DNA from: Taudactylus pleione
Lineage: Eukaryota; Chordata; Amphibia; Anura; Myobatrachidae
Assembly: GCA_031769625.1 (NCBI GenBank)
Contig: JAUIMM010000200.1
Coordinates: 50,924,001-50,988,000, forward strand
Direction: 5' to 3'
DNA: 64,000 nucleotides
A program made the translations under genes and the position numbers. The notes beneath the pieces are model-generated. The model had not been told where the DNA came from. It ran no database searches and saw only the letters and a list, made by a program, of their open reading frames with translations. Every line of letters starts with the position of its first letter. Position 1 is the stretch's first letter. Below are positions 10,166-22,416 of this stretch, one piece after another.

Positions 10166-11430
10166 GTGTGTAAGTGTCTCTGTATAGGCTTTGTGTGTAA
10201 GTGTTTCTGTATAGGCTTTGTATGTGTGTGTAAGTGTCTCTGTATAAGCTTTGTGTGTGTAAGTGTCACTGTATAGGCTTTGTGTGTAAGTGTCTCTGCA
10301 TAGGCTTTGTGTGTGTATGTGTAAGTGTCTCTGTATAGGCTTTGTGTGTGTGTAAGTGTCTCTGTATAGGCTTTGTGTTTGTGTGTGTGTGTGTGTGTGT
10401 GTAAGTGTCTATGTATAAGCTTTGTGTGTGTGTGTGGTGTGTAAGTGTCTCTGTATAGGCTTTGTGTGTGTGTCTCTGTATATTCATTGTGTGTGTGTGT
10501 TTGTGTCTCTGTATAGGCTTTTTGTATGTGTAAGTGTCTCTGTATAAGCTTTGTGTGTGTGTAAGTGTCTCTGTATAGGCTTTGTGTGTGTGTGTGTGTG
10601 TGTAAGTGTCTGTATAAGCTTTGTGTGTGTGTGTTAGTGTCTCTGTATAGGCTTTGTGTGTAAGTGTCTCTGTATAGGCTTCGTGTGTGTGTGTAAGTGT
10701 CTCTGTATAGGCTTTGTATGTGTGTGTAAGTGTTTCTGTATAGGCTTTGTGTGTAAGTGTCTCTATATAAGCTTTGAGTGTGTATATCTCTGTATAGGCT
10801 GTGTGTGTGTGTGTAAATGTCTATGTATAAGCTTTGTGTGTGTAAGGTGTTTAAGTGTCTCTGTATAGGCATGTGTGTGTGTATCTGTATAGGCTTTGTG
10901 TGTGTGTGTAGGTGTCTCTGTATAGGCTTTTTGTGTGTGTAAGTGTCTCTGTATAAGCTTTGTGTGTGTGTAAGTGTCTCTGTATAGGCCTTGTGTGTGT
11001 GTGTGTGTGTGTAAGTGTCTGTATAAGCTTTGTGTGTGTGTGTAAGTGTCTCTGTATAGGCTTTGTGTGTAAGTGTCTCTGTATAGGCTTTGTGTGTGTA
11101 AGTGTCTCTGTATAGGCTCCGTGCGTGTGTGTAACTGTCTCTGTATAGGCTTTTTATGTGTGTGTATGTGTCTCTGTATAGGCTTTGTGTGTAAGTGTCT
11201 CTATATAAGCTTTGTGCGTGTATGTCTCTGTATAGGCTGTGTGCGTGTGTGTGTGTAAGTGTCTCTGTATAGGCTTTGTGTGTGTCTCTGTATAGGCTTT
11301 GTGTGTGTGTGTAAGTGGCTCTGTATAGGCTTTGTGTGTGTTAGTGTCTCTGTATAGGCTTTGTGTGTAAGTGTCTCTGTGTCTCTGCATAAGCTTTGTG
11401 TTTATATGTAAGTGTCTCTTTATAGGCTTT
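10165..11430 (+). repeat. Satellite stretch with an internal junction near 10.8 kb
   Basis: The first part, to about 10,805, follows the variant order seen at about 3,000-3,655 and 14,490-15,145. At about 10,800-10,860 a GGCTGTGTG monomer is followed directly by TAAATGTCTATGTATAAGC and then TGTAAGGTGTTTAAG. That order and that spacer occur nowhere else I could see. The sequence then resumes an ordinary block with the GCTCCGTGCG monomer near 11,118 and anchor A near 11,390. No gene or other element is present. Confidence 0.8.
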
Positions 11431-13820
11431 GTGTGTGTAAGTGTCTCTGTATAGGCTTTGTGTGTAAGTGTCTCAGTATAAGCTTTGTGTGTGTGTGTTA
11501 GTCTCTGTATAGGCTTTGTGTGTGTGTGTAAGTGTCTCTGTATAGGCCTTGTGTGTGTCTCTGTATAGGCTTTGTGTGTGTGTGTGTGTAAGTGTCTATG
11601 TATAAGCTTTGTGTGTGTGTGGTGTGTAAGTGTCTCTGTATAGGCTTTGTAGGTGTGTCTCTGTATAGGCTTTTTGTGTGTCTAAGTGTCTCTGTATAAG
11701 CTTTGTGTGTGTGTAAGTGTCTCTGTATAGGCTTCGTGTGTGTGTGTGTGTGTAAGTGTCTGTATAAGCTTTGTGTGTGTGTGAAAGTGTCTCTGTATAG
11801 GCTTTGTGTGTAAGTGTCTCCGTATAGGCTTTGTGTGCGTAAGTGTCTCTGTATAGGCTTTGTGTGTGTGTAAGTGTCTCTGTATAGGCTTTGTATGTGT
11901 GTGTAAGTGTCTCTGTATAGGCTTTGTGTGTAAGTGTCTCTATATAAGCTTTGTGTGTGTATGTCTCTGTATAGGCTGTGTGTGTGTGTGTGTGTGTAAA
12001 TGTCTCTGTATAGGCTTTGTGTGTGTCTCTGTATAGGCTTTGTGTGTGTGTGTAAGTGTCTCTGTATAGGCTTTGTGTGTGTAAGTGTCTCTGTATAGGC
12101 TTTGTGTGTAAGTGTCTCTGTGTCTCTGCATAAGCTTTGTGTTTATGTGTAAGTGTCTCTTTTTAGGCTTTGTGTGTGTAAGTCTCTGTATAGGCTTTGT
12201 GTGTGTGTGTAAGTGTCTCTGTATAGGCTTTGTGTGTGTCTCTGTATAGGCTTTGTGTGTGTATGTGTGTATGTAAGTGTCTCTGTATACGCTTTATGTG
12301 TGTGTGTGTAAGTGTCTCTGTATAGGCTTTGTGTGTAAGTGTCTCTGTATAAGCTGTGTGTGTGTAAGTGTCTCTGCATAAGCTTTGTGTGTGTATGTGT
12401 GTGTCTCTGTATAGGCTTTGTGTGTGTATGTGTCTCTGTATAAGCTTTGTGTGTGTGTAAGTCTCTATACAGGTTTTGTGTGTGTGTGTAAGTGTCTCTG
12501 TATAGGCTTTGTGTGTGTCTCTGTATAGGCTTTGTGTGTAAGTGTCTCTGTATATTCTTTGTATGTGTAAGTGTCTATGCATAGGCTTTGTGTGCAAGAG
12601 TCTCTGCATAAGCTTTGATTGTGAATGTGGAAGAGTCTCTGTATAGGGTTTGTGTGTGTGTGTAAGTGTATCTGTATAAGCTTTGTGTGTGTGTAAGTGT
12701 CTCTGTATAGGCTTTGTTTGTGTGTCTCTGTATAAGCTTTGTGTGTGTAAGTGTCTCTGTATAGGCTTTGTGTGTGTGAATGTCTCTCTAAAGGTTTTTA
12801 TGTAAGTGTCTCTGTATAGGCTTTGTGTGTGTGTATGTGTGTGTGTGTAAGTGTCACTGTATATTCTTTGTGTGTAAGTGTCTCTGTATAAGCTTAGTGT
12901 GCGTGTGTGTAAGTGTCTCTGCATAGGCTTTGTGTGTGTGTAAGTGTCTCTGTATAGGCTTTGTGTGTAAGTGTTTCTGTATAGGCTTTGTATGTGTGTG
13001 TAAGAGTCTCTGTATAAGCTTTGTGTGTGTGTAAGTGTCTCTGTATAGGCTTTGTGTGTGTGTGTGTAAGTGTCTATGTATAAGCTTTGTGTGTGTGTGG
13101 TGTGTAAGTGTCTCTGTATAGGCTTTGTGTGTGTGTCTCTGTATAGGCTTTGTGTGTGTGTAAGTGTCTCTGTATAAGCTTTGTGTGTGTAAGTGTCTCT
13201 GTATAGGCTTTGTGTGTGTGAATGTCTCTCTAAAGGCTTTGTATGTAAGTGTCTCTGTATAGGCTTTGTGTGCGTGTATGTGTGTGTGTGTAAGTGTCTC
13301 TGTAAAGGCTTTGTGTGTAAGTGTCTCTGTATAACCTTAGTGTGCGTGAGTGTAAGTGTCTCTGTATAGGCTTTGTGTGTGTGTGTGTGTGTAAGAGTCT
13401 CTGTATAGGCTTTGTGTGTAAGTGTCTCTGTTTAGGCTTTGTGTGTAAGTGTTTCTGTATAGGCTTTGTATGTGTGTAAGTGTCTCTGTATAAGCTTTGT
13501 GTATGTAAGTATCTCTGTATAGGCTCTGTGTGTAAGTGTCTCTGCATAAGCTTTGTGTATGTATGTGTAAGTGTCTCTGTATAGGCTTTGTTTGTGTGTA
13601 AGTGTCTCTGTATAGGCTTTGTGTGTGTGTGTGTGTAAATGTCTATGTATAAGCTATGTGTGTGTGAGGTGTGTAAGTGTCTCTGTATAGGATTTGTGTG
13701 TGTGTCTCTGTATAGGCTTTGTGTGTGTGTGTAAGTGTCTCTGTATAGGCTTTTTGTGTGTGTAAGTGTCTCTGTTTAAGCTTTGTGTGTGTAAGTGTCT
13801 CTGTATAGGCTTTGTGTGTG

Positions 13821-13862
<42 letters not shown>

Positions 13863-14699
13863 GTGTCTGTATAAGCTTTGTGTGTGTGTGTAAGTGTCTC
13901 TGTATAGGATTTGTGTGTAAGTGTCCCTGTATAGGCTTTGTGTGTGTAAGTGTCTCTGTATAGGCTTCGTGCGTGTGTGTAAGTGTCTCTGTATAGGCTT
14001 TGTTTGTGTGTGTATGTGTCTCTGTATAGGCTTTGTGTGTAAGTGTCTCTATATAAGCTTTGTGCGTGTATGTCTCTGTATAGGCTGTGTGTGTGTGTGT
14101 GTGTGTAAATGTCTCTGTATAGGCTTTGTGTGTGTCTCTGTATAGGCTTTGTGTGTGTCTCTGTATAGGCTTTGTGTGTGTGTGTAAGTGGCTCTGTATA
14201 GGCTTTGTTCGTGTAAGTGTCTCTGTATAGGCTATGTGTATGTAAGTGTCTCTGTATTGGCTTTATGTGTGTGTGTGTAAGTGTCTCTGTATAGGCTTTG
14301 TGTGTAAGTGTCTCTGTATAGGCTTTGTTTGCAAGTGTCTCTGTATAGGCTTTGTGTGCGTGTATGTGTGTGTGTGTAAGTGTCTCTGTATAGGCTTTGT
14401 GTAAGTGTCTCTGTATAAGCTTAGTGTGCGTGAGTGTAAGTGTCTCTGTGTAGGCTTTGTGTGTGTGTGTAAGTGTCTCTGTATAGGCTTTGTGTGTAAG
14501 TGTCTCTGTATAGGCTTTGTGTGTAAGTGTTTCTGTATAGGCTTTGTATGTGTGTGTAAGTGTCTCTGTATAAGCTTTGTGTGTGTAAGTGTCACTGTAT
14601 AGGCATTGTGTGTAAGTGTCTCTGCATAGGCTTTGTGTGTGTATGTGTAAGTGTCTCTGTATAGGCTTTGTGTGTGTGTAAGTGTCTCTGTATAGGCTT

Positions 14700-14731
<32 letters not shown>

Positions 14732-14912
14732 AGTGTCTATGTATAAGCTTTGTGTGTGTGTGTGTGTGGTGTGTAAGTGTCTCTGTATAGGCTTTGTGTG
14801 TGTGTCTCTGTATATGCTTTGTGTGTGTGTGTTTGTGTCTCTGTATAGGCTTTTTGTGTGTGTAAGTGTCTCTGTATAAGCTTTGTGTGTGTGTAAGTGT
14901 CTCTGTATAGGC

Positions 14913-14947
<35 letters not shown>

Positions 14948-17668
14948 GTGTCTGTATAAGCTTTGTGTGTGTGTGTTAGTGTCTCTGTATAGGCTTTGTG
15001 TGTAAGTGTCTCTGTATAGGCTTCGTGTGTGTGTGTAAGTGTCTCTGTATAGGCTTTGTATGTGTGTGTAAGTGTTTCTGTATAGGCTTTGTGTGTAAGT
15101 GTCTCTATATAAGCTTTGAGTGTGTATGTCTCTGTATAGGCTGTGTGTGTGTGTGTGTGTAAGTGTCTCTGTATAGGCTTTGTGTGTGTCTCTGTATAGG
15201 CTTTGTGTGTGTGTGTGTGTAAGTGGCTCTGTATAGGCTTTGTGTGTGTAAGTGTCTCTGTATAGGCTTTGTGTGTAAGTGTCTCTGTGTCTCTGCATAA
15301 GCTTTGTGTTTATGTGTAAGTGTCTCTTTTTAAGCTTTGTGTGTGTGTAAGTCTCTGTATAGGCTTTTTGTGTGTGTAATTGTCTCTGTATAGGCTTTGT
15401 GTGTGTCTCTGTATAGGCTTTGTGTGTGTGTGTGTATGTGTGTATGTAAGTATCTCTGTATATGCTTTATGTGTGTGTGTAAGTGTCTCTGTATAGGCTT
15501 TGTGTGTAAGTGTCTCTGTATAAGCTGTGTGTGTGTCAGTGTCTCTGCATAAGCTTTGTGTGTGTGTGTATGTGTGTGTCTCTGTATAGGCTTTGTGTGT
15601 GTATGTGTCTCTGTATAAGCTTTGTGTGTGTGTAAATCTCTGTACAGGTTTTGTGTGTGTGTGTAAGTGTCTCTGTATAGGCTTTGTGTGGGTCTCTGTA
15701 TAGGCTTTGTGTGTAAGTGTCTCTGTATAGGCTTTGTGTGTGTAAGTGTCTCTGCATAGGCTTTGTGTGCAAGAGTCTCTGCATAAGCTTTGATTGTGTA
15801 TGTGAAAGTGTCTCTGTATAGGCTTTGTGTGTGTGTGTAAGTGTCTCTGTATAAGCTTTGTGTGTGTGTAAGTGTCTCTGTATAGGCTTTGAGTGTGTCT
15901 CTCTGTATAAGCTTTGTGTGTGTAAGTGTCTCTGTATAGGCTTTGTGTGTGTGAATGTCTCTCTAAAGGCTTTTATGCAAGTGTCTCTGTATAGGCTTTG
16001 TGTTTGTAAGTGTCTCTGTATAGGCTTTGTGTGTAAGTGTCTCTGTATAAGCTTAGTGTGCGTGTGTGTAAGTGTCTCTGTATAGGCTTTGTGAGTGTGT
16101 GTGTGTAAGTGTCTCTGTATAGGCTTTGTGTGTAAGTGTCTCTGTATAGGCTTTGTGTGTAAGTGTTTCTGAATAGGCTTTGTATGTGTGTGTAAGTGTC
16201 TCTGTATAAGCTTTGTGTGTGTGTAAGTGTCTCTGTATAGGCTTTGTGTGTAAGTGTCTCTGCATAAGCTTTGTGTGTGTATGTGTAAGTGTCTCTGTAT
16301 AGGCTTTGTTTGTGTGTAAGTGTCTCTGTATAGGCTTTGTGTGTGTGTGTAAGTGTCTATGTATAAGCTTTGTGTGTGTGTGTGTGGTGTGTAAGTGTCT
16401 CTGTATACGCTTTGTGTGTGTGTCTCTGTATAGGCTTTGTGTGTGCATGTAAGTGTCTCTGTATAAGCTTTGTGTGTGTGTAAGTGTCTCTGTATAGGCT
16501 TTGTGTGTGTGTGTCTCTGTATAAGCTTTGTGTGTGTAAGTGTCTCTGTATAGGCTTTGTGTGTGTGAATGTCTCTCTAAAGGCTTTGTATGTAAGTGTC
16601 TCTGTATAGGCTATGTGTGCGTGTATGTGTGTGTGTGTTTAAGTGTCTCTGTATAGGCTTTGTGTGTAAGTGTCTCTGTATAAGCTTAGTGTGCGTGAGT
16701 GTAAGTGTCTCTGTATAGGCTTTGTGTGTGTGTGTGTGTGTAAGTGTCTCTGTATAGGCTTTGTGTGTAAGAGTCTCTGTATAGGCTTTGTGTGTAAGTG
16801 TTTCTGTATAGGCTTTGTATGTGTGTGTAAGTGTCTCTGTATAAGCTTTGTGTGTGTAAGTATCTCTGTATAAGCTTTGTGTGTAAGTGTCTCTGCATAA
16901 GCTTTGTCTGTGTATGTGTAAGTGTCTCTGTATAGGCTTTGTGTGTGTGTAAGTGTCTCTGTATAGGCTTTGTGTGTGTGTGTGTGTAAATGTCTATGTA
17001 TAAGCTTTGTGTGTGTGTGGTGTGTAAGTGTCTCTGTATAGGCTTTGTGTGTGTGTCTCTGTATAGGCTTTGTGTGTGTGTGTAAGTGTCTCTGTATAAG
17101 CTTTGTGTGTGTGTAAGTGTCTCTGTATAGGCTTCGTGTGTGTGTGTGTGTGTGTAAGTGTCTGTATAAGCTTTGTGTGTGTGTAAGCGTCTCTGTATAG
17201 GCTTTTTGTGTAAGTGTCTCTGTATAGGCTTTGTGTGTGTAAGTGTCTCTGTATAGGCTTCGTATGTGTGTATAAGTGTCTCTGTATAGGCTTTGTGTGT
17301 AAGTGTCTCTATATAAGCTTTGTGTGTGTATGTCTCTGTATAGGCTGTGTGTGTGTGTGTGTGTGTAAGTATCTCTGTATAGGCTTTGTGTGTGTCTCTG
17401 TATAGGCTTTGTGTGTAAGTGTCTCTGTATAGGCTTTGTGTGTGTAAGTGTCTCTGCATAGGCTTTGTGTGCAAGAGTCTCTGCATAAGCTTTGATTGTG
17501 TATGTGGAAGTGTCTCTGTATAGGCTTTGTGTGTGTGTGTAAGTGTCTCAGTATAAGCTTTGTGTGTGTGTGTAAGTCTCTGTATAGGCTTTGTGTGTGT
17601 GTGTAAGTGTCTCTGTATAGGCCTTGTGTGTGTCTCTGTATAGGCTTTGTGTGTGTGTGTGTGTGTGT

Positions 17669-17700
<32 letters not shown>

Positions 17701-18212
17701 AAGTGTCTATGTATAAGCTTTGTGTGTGTGTGGTGTGTAAGTGTCTCTGTATAGGCTTTGTAGTTGTGTCTCTGTATAGGCTTTGTGTGTGTGTGTAAGT
17801 GTCTCTGTATAGGCTTTTTGTGTGTCTAAGTGTCTCTGTATAAGCTTTGTGTGTGTGTAAGTGTCTCTGTATAGGCTTCGTGTGTGTGTGTGTGTGTGTG
17901 TAAGTGTCTGTATAAGCTTTGTGTGTGTGTGAAAGTGTCTCTGTATAGGCTTTGTGTGTAAGTGTCTCCGTATAGGCTTTGTGTGCGTAAGTGTCTCTGT
18001 ATAGGCTTTGTGTGTGTGTAAGTGTCTCTGTATAGGCTTTGTATGTGTGTGTAAGTGTCTCTGTATAGGCTTTGTGTGTAAGTGTCTCTATATAAGCTTT
18101 GTGTGTGTATGTCTCTGTATAGGCTGTGTGTGTGTGTGTGTAAATGTCTCTGTATAGGCTTTGTGTGTGTCTCTGTATAGGCTTTGTGTGTGTGTGTAAG
18201 TGTCTCTGTATA
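11430..18212 (+). repeat. Large duplicated segment, copy A-prime
   Basis: Second copy of the segment that begins the window. It keeps the monomer order of copy A for about 6.75 kb. It diverges near 18,212, where copy A (near 6,735) moves into a TAAGAGTCTCTG monomer while this copy continues towards another anchor A. A rare interruption inside a TG tract (TGTCTGTG) is shared by both copies, near 6,180 and 17,672. The low divergence implies recent duplication, or homogenisation by gene conversion or unequal exchange. Confidence 0.9.
13824..13860 (+). repeat. (TG)n tract, 37 bases, after a TGTTGTG interruption
   Basis: Follows GGCTTTGTGTGTGT with a TT break and precedes TAAGTGTCTGTATAAGC. The partner in the large duplication is at about 2,337-2,367 with the same break and 31 bases. 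The difference of three dinucleotides gives a direct view of tract drift since that duplication. Confidence 0.94.
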
Positions 18213-18495
18213 GGCTTTGTGTGTGTAAGTGTCTCTGTATAGGCTTTGTGTGTAAGTGTCTCTGTGTCTCTGCATAAGCTTTGTGTTTATGTGTAAGTGT
18301 CTCTTTTTAGGCTTTGTGTGTGTAAGTCTCTGTATAGGCTTTGTGTGTGTGTGTAAGTGTCTCTGTATAGGCTTTGTGTGTGTCTCTGTATAGGCTTTGT
18401 GTGTGTATGTGTGTATGTAAGTGTCTCTGTATACGCTTTATGTGTGTGTGTGTAAGTGTCTCTGTATAGGCTTTGTGTGTAAGTGTCTCTGTATA
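16300..18495 (+). repeat. 2.2-kb tandem duplication, unit 1
   Basis: From a TTTGTTTGTGTG spacer near 16,307 the next 2.2 kb is repeated directly downstream from 18,501. The offset is 2,194 bases at the left and about 2,247-2,255 further on, the difference being TG-tract length and a few monomers. The order runs anchor D, TATACGC, B2, GCTTAGTGTGCGTGAG, GTTTCTG, GCATAAGC, anchor D, CTATATAAGC, anchor C, anchor D, CTATATAAGC and anchor A. Copy A of the large duplication contains a related but single version from about 4,811. Confidence 0.85.
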
Positions 18496-19329
18496 GGCTT
18501 TGTTTGTGTGTAAGTGTCTCTGTATAGGCTTTGTGTGTGTGTGTAAGTGTCTATGTATAAGCTTTGTGTGTGTGTGTGTGGTGTGTAAGTGTCTCTGTAT
18601 ACGATTTGTGTGTGTGTCTCTGTATAGGCTTTGTGTGTGCATGTAAGTGTCTCTGTATAAGCTTTGTGTGTGTGTAAGTGTCTCTGTATAGGCTTTGTGT
18701 GTGTGTGTCTCTGTATAAGCTTTGTGTGTGTAAGTGTCTCTGTATAGGCTTTGTGTGTGTGAATGTCTCTCTAAAGGCTTTGTATGTAAGTGTCTCTGTA
18801 TAGGCTATGTGTGCGTGTATGTGTGTGTGTTTAAGTGTCTCTGTATAGGCTTTGTGTGTAAGTGTCTCTGTATAAGCTTAGTGTGCGTGAGTGTAAGTGT
18901 CTCTGTATAGGCTTTGTGTGTGTGTGTGTGTGTGTGTAAGTGTCTCTGTATAGGCTTTGTGTGTAAGAGTCTCTGTATAGGCTTTGTGTGTAAGTGTTTC
19001 TGTATAGGCTTTGTATGTGTGTGTAAGTGTCTCTGTATAAGCTTTGTGTGTGTAAGTATCTCTGTATAAGCTTTGTGTGTAAGTGTCTCTGCATAAGCTT
19101 TGTCTGTGTATGTGTAAGTGTCTCTGTATAGGCTTTGTGTGTGTGTGAGTGTCTCTGTATAGGCTTTGTGTGTGTGTGTGTGTAAATGTCTATGTATAAG
19201 CTTTGTGTGTGTGTGGTGTGTAAGTGTCTCTGTATAGGCTTTGTGTGTGTGTCTCTGTATAGGCTTTGTGTGTGTGTGTAAGTGTCTCTGTATAAGCTTT
19301 GTGTGTGTGTAAGTGTCTCTGTATAGGTT

Positions 19330-19377
<48 letters not shown>

Positions 19378-19894
19378 GTGTCTGTATAAGCTTTGTGTGT
19401 GTGTAAGCGTCTCTGTATAGGCTTTTTGTGTAAGTGTCTCTGTATAGGCTTTGTGTGTGTAAGTGTCTCTGTATAGGCTTCGTGTGTGTGTGTAAGTGTC
19501 TCTGTATTGGCTTTGTATGTGTGTATAAGTGTCTCTGTATAGGCTTTGTGTGTAAGTGTCTCTATATAAGCTTTGTGTGTGTATGTCTCTGTATAGGCTG
19601 TGTGTGTGTGTGTAAGTGTCTCTGTATAGGCTTTGTGTGTGTCTCTGTATAGGCTTTGTGTGTAAGTGTCTCTGTATAGGCTTTGTGTGTGTAAGTGTCT
19701 CTGCATAGGCTTTGTGTGCAAGAGTCTCTGCATAAGCTTTGATTGTGTATGTGGAAGTGTCTCTGTATAGGCTTTGTGTGTGTGTGTAAGTGTCTCAGTA
19801 TAAGCTTTGTGTGTGTGTGTAAGTCTCTGTATAGGCTTTGTGTGTGTGTGTGTAAGTGTCTCTGTATAGGCCTTGTGTGTGTCTCTGTATAGGC

Positions 19895-19949
<55 letters not shown>

Positions 19950-20748
19950 GTGTCTATGTATAAGCTTTGTGTGTGTGTGGTGTGTAAGTGTCTCTGTATA
20001 GGCTTTGTAGTTGTGTCTCTGTATAGGCTTTGTGTGTGTGTGTAAGTGTCTCTGTATAGGCTTTTTGTGTGTCTAAGTGTCTCTGTATAAGCTTTGTGTG
20101 TGTGTAAGTGTCTCTGTATAGGCTTCGTGTGTGTGTGTGTGTGTGTGTGTGTAAGTGTCTGTGTAAGCTTTGTGTGTGTGTGAAAGTGTCTCTGTATAGG
20201 CTTTGTGTGTAAGTGTCTCCGTATAGGCTTTGTGTGCGTAAGTGTCTCTGTATAGGCTTTGTGTGTGTGTAAGTGTCTCTGTATAGGCTTTGTATGTGTG
20301 TGTAAGTGTCTCTGTATAGGCTTTGTGTGTAAGTGTCTCTATATAAGCTTTGTGTGTGTATGTCTCTGTATAGGCTGTGTGTGTGTGTGTGTGTGTAAAT
20401 GTCTCTGTATAGGCTTTGTGTGTGTCTCTGTATAGGCTTTGTGTGTGTGTGTAAGTGTCTCTGTATAGGCTTTGTGTGTGTAAGTGTCTCTGTATAGGCT
20501 TTGTGTGTAAGTGTCTCTGTGTCTCTGCATAAGCTTTGTGTTTATGTGTAAGTGTCTCTTTTTAGGCTTTGTGTGTGTAAGTCTCTGTATAGGCTTTGTG
20601 TGTGTGTGTAAGTGTCTCTGTATAGGCTTTGTGTGTGTCTCTGTATAGGCTTTGTGTGTGTATGTGTGTATGTAAGTGTCTCTGTATACGCTTTATGTGT
20701 GTGTGTGTAAGTGTCTCTGTATAGGCTTTGTGTGTAAGTGTCTCTGTA
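18495..20748 (+). repeat. 2.2-kb tandem duplication, unit 2
   Basis: Second unit of the direct tandem that starts near 16,300. Private changes include TATACGATTTG near 18,601 in place of TATACGCTTTG, a GGTTTCG monomer near 19,326, TATTGGC near 19,506, and TCTGTGTAAGC near 20,159. The TG tract at 19,897-19,947 lacks the TC interruption found at the matching place in the other two versions. The unit ends near 20,748, where the sequence continues into an AAGCTGTG monomer. Confidence 0.85.
19897..19947 (+). repeat. (TG)n tract, 51 bases
   Basis: Lies upstream of TAAGTGTCTATGTATAAGC (anchor D). The matching tracts near 6,160-6,210 and 17,650-17,700 are broken by a TC (TGTCTGTG). Either the interruption was lost here by contraction and re-expansion, or it arose in the other lineage. 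Confidence 0.95.
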
Positions 20749-21886
20749 TAAGCTGTGTGTGTGTAAGTGTCTCTGCATAAGCTTTGTGTGTGTATGTGTG
20801 TGTCTCTGTATAGGCTTTGTGTGTGTATGTGTCTCTGTATAAGCTTTGTGTGTGTGTAAGTCTCTATACAGGTTTTGTGTGTGTGTAAGTGTCTCTGTAT
20901 AGGCTTTGTGTGTGTCTCTGTATAGGCTTTGTGTGTAAGTGTCTCTGTATAGGCTTTGTATGTGTAAGTGTCTCTGCATAGCCTTTGTGTGCAAGAGTCT
21001 CTGCATAAGCTTTGATTGTGAATGTGGAAGAGTCTCTGTATAGGGTTTGTGTGTGTGTGTAAGTGTCTCTGTATAAGCTTTGTGTGTGTGTAAGTGTCTC
21101 TGTATAGGCTTTGTGTGTGTGTCTCTGTATAAGCTTTGTGTGTGTAAGTGTCTCTGTATAGGCTTTGTGTGTGTGAATGTCTCTCTAAAGGTTTTTATGT
21201 AAGTGTCTCTGTATAGGCTTTGTGTGTGTGTATGTGTGTGTGTGTAAGTGTCTCTGTATAGGCTTTGTGTGTAAGTGTCTCTGTATAAGCTTAGTGTGCG
21301 TGTGTGTAAGTGTCTCTGTATAGGCTTTGTGTGTGTGTAAGTGTCTCTGTGTAGGCTTTGTGTGTAAGTGTCTCTGTATAGGCTTTGTGTTTAAGTGTTT
21401 CTGTATAGGCTTTGTATGTGTGTGTAAGAGTCTCTGTATAAGCTTTGTGTGTGTGTAAGTGTCTCTGTATAGGCTTTGTGTGTAAGTGTCTCTGCATAAG
21501 CTTTGTGTGTGTATGTATAAGTGTCTCTGTATAGGCTTTGTGTGTGTGTAAGTGTCTCTGTATAGGCTTTGTGTGTGTGTGTAAGTGTCTATGTATAAGC
21601 TTTGTGTGTGTGTGGTGTGTAAGTGTCTCTGTATAGGCTTTGTGTGTGTGTCTCTGTATAGGCTTTGTGTGTGTGTAAGTGTCTCTGTATAAGCTTTGTG
21701 TGTGTAAGTGTCTCTGTATAGGCTTTGTGTGTGTGAATGTCTCTCTAAAGGCTTTGTATGTAAGTGTCTCTGTATAGGCTTTGTGTGCGTGTATGTGTGT
21801 GTGTGTAAGTGTCTCTGTAAAGGCTTTGTGTGTAAGTGTCTCTGTATAACCTTAGTGTGCGTGAGTGTAAGTGTCTCTGTATAGGC

Positions 21887-21922
<36 letters not shown>

Positions 21923-22341
21923 TCTCTGTATAGGCTTTGTGTGTAAGTGTCTCTGTTTAGGCTTTGTGTGTAAGTGTTTCTGTATAGGCTTTGTATGTGT
22001 GTAAGTGTCTCTGTATAAGCTTTGTGTATGTAAGTATCTCTGTATAGGCTTTGTGTGTAAGTGTCTCTGCATAAGCTTTGTGTATGTATGTGTAAGTGTC
22101 TCTGTATAGGCTTTGTTTGTGTGTAAGTGTCTCTGTATAGGCATTGTGTGTGTGTGTGTGTGTAAATGTCTATGTATAAGCTTGGTGTGTGTGAGGTGTG
22201 TAAGTGTCTCTGTATAGGATTTGTGTGTGTGTCTCTGTATAGGCTTTGTGTGTGTGTGTAAGTGTCTCTGTATAGGCTTTTTGTGTGTGTAAGTGTCTCT
22301 GTTTAAGCTTTGTGTGTGTGTAAGTGTCTCTGTATAGGCTT

Positions 22342-22343
<2 letters not shown>

Positions 22344-22414
<71 letters not shown>
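22344..22414 (+). repeat. Longest (TG)n tract, 71 bases
   Basis: An uninterrupted alternating TG run between GGCTTCC and TAAGTGTCTGTATAAGC. The matching position elsewhere usually reads GGCTTCG and has 20-40 bases. The downstream monomer lacks one TC of the core (TGTCTGTAT in place of TGTCTCTGTAT) at nearly every copy of this position. Alternating TG of this length is a known Z-DNA-prone sequence and a typical site of slippage. Confidence 0.97.
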
Positions 22415-22416
<2 letters not shown>

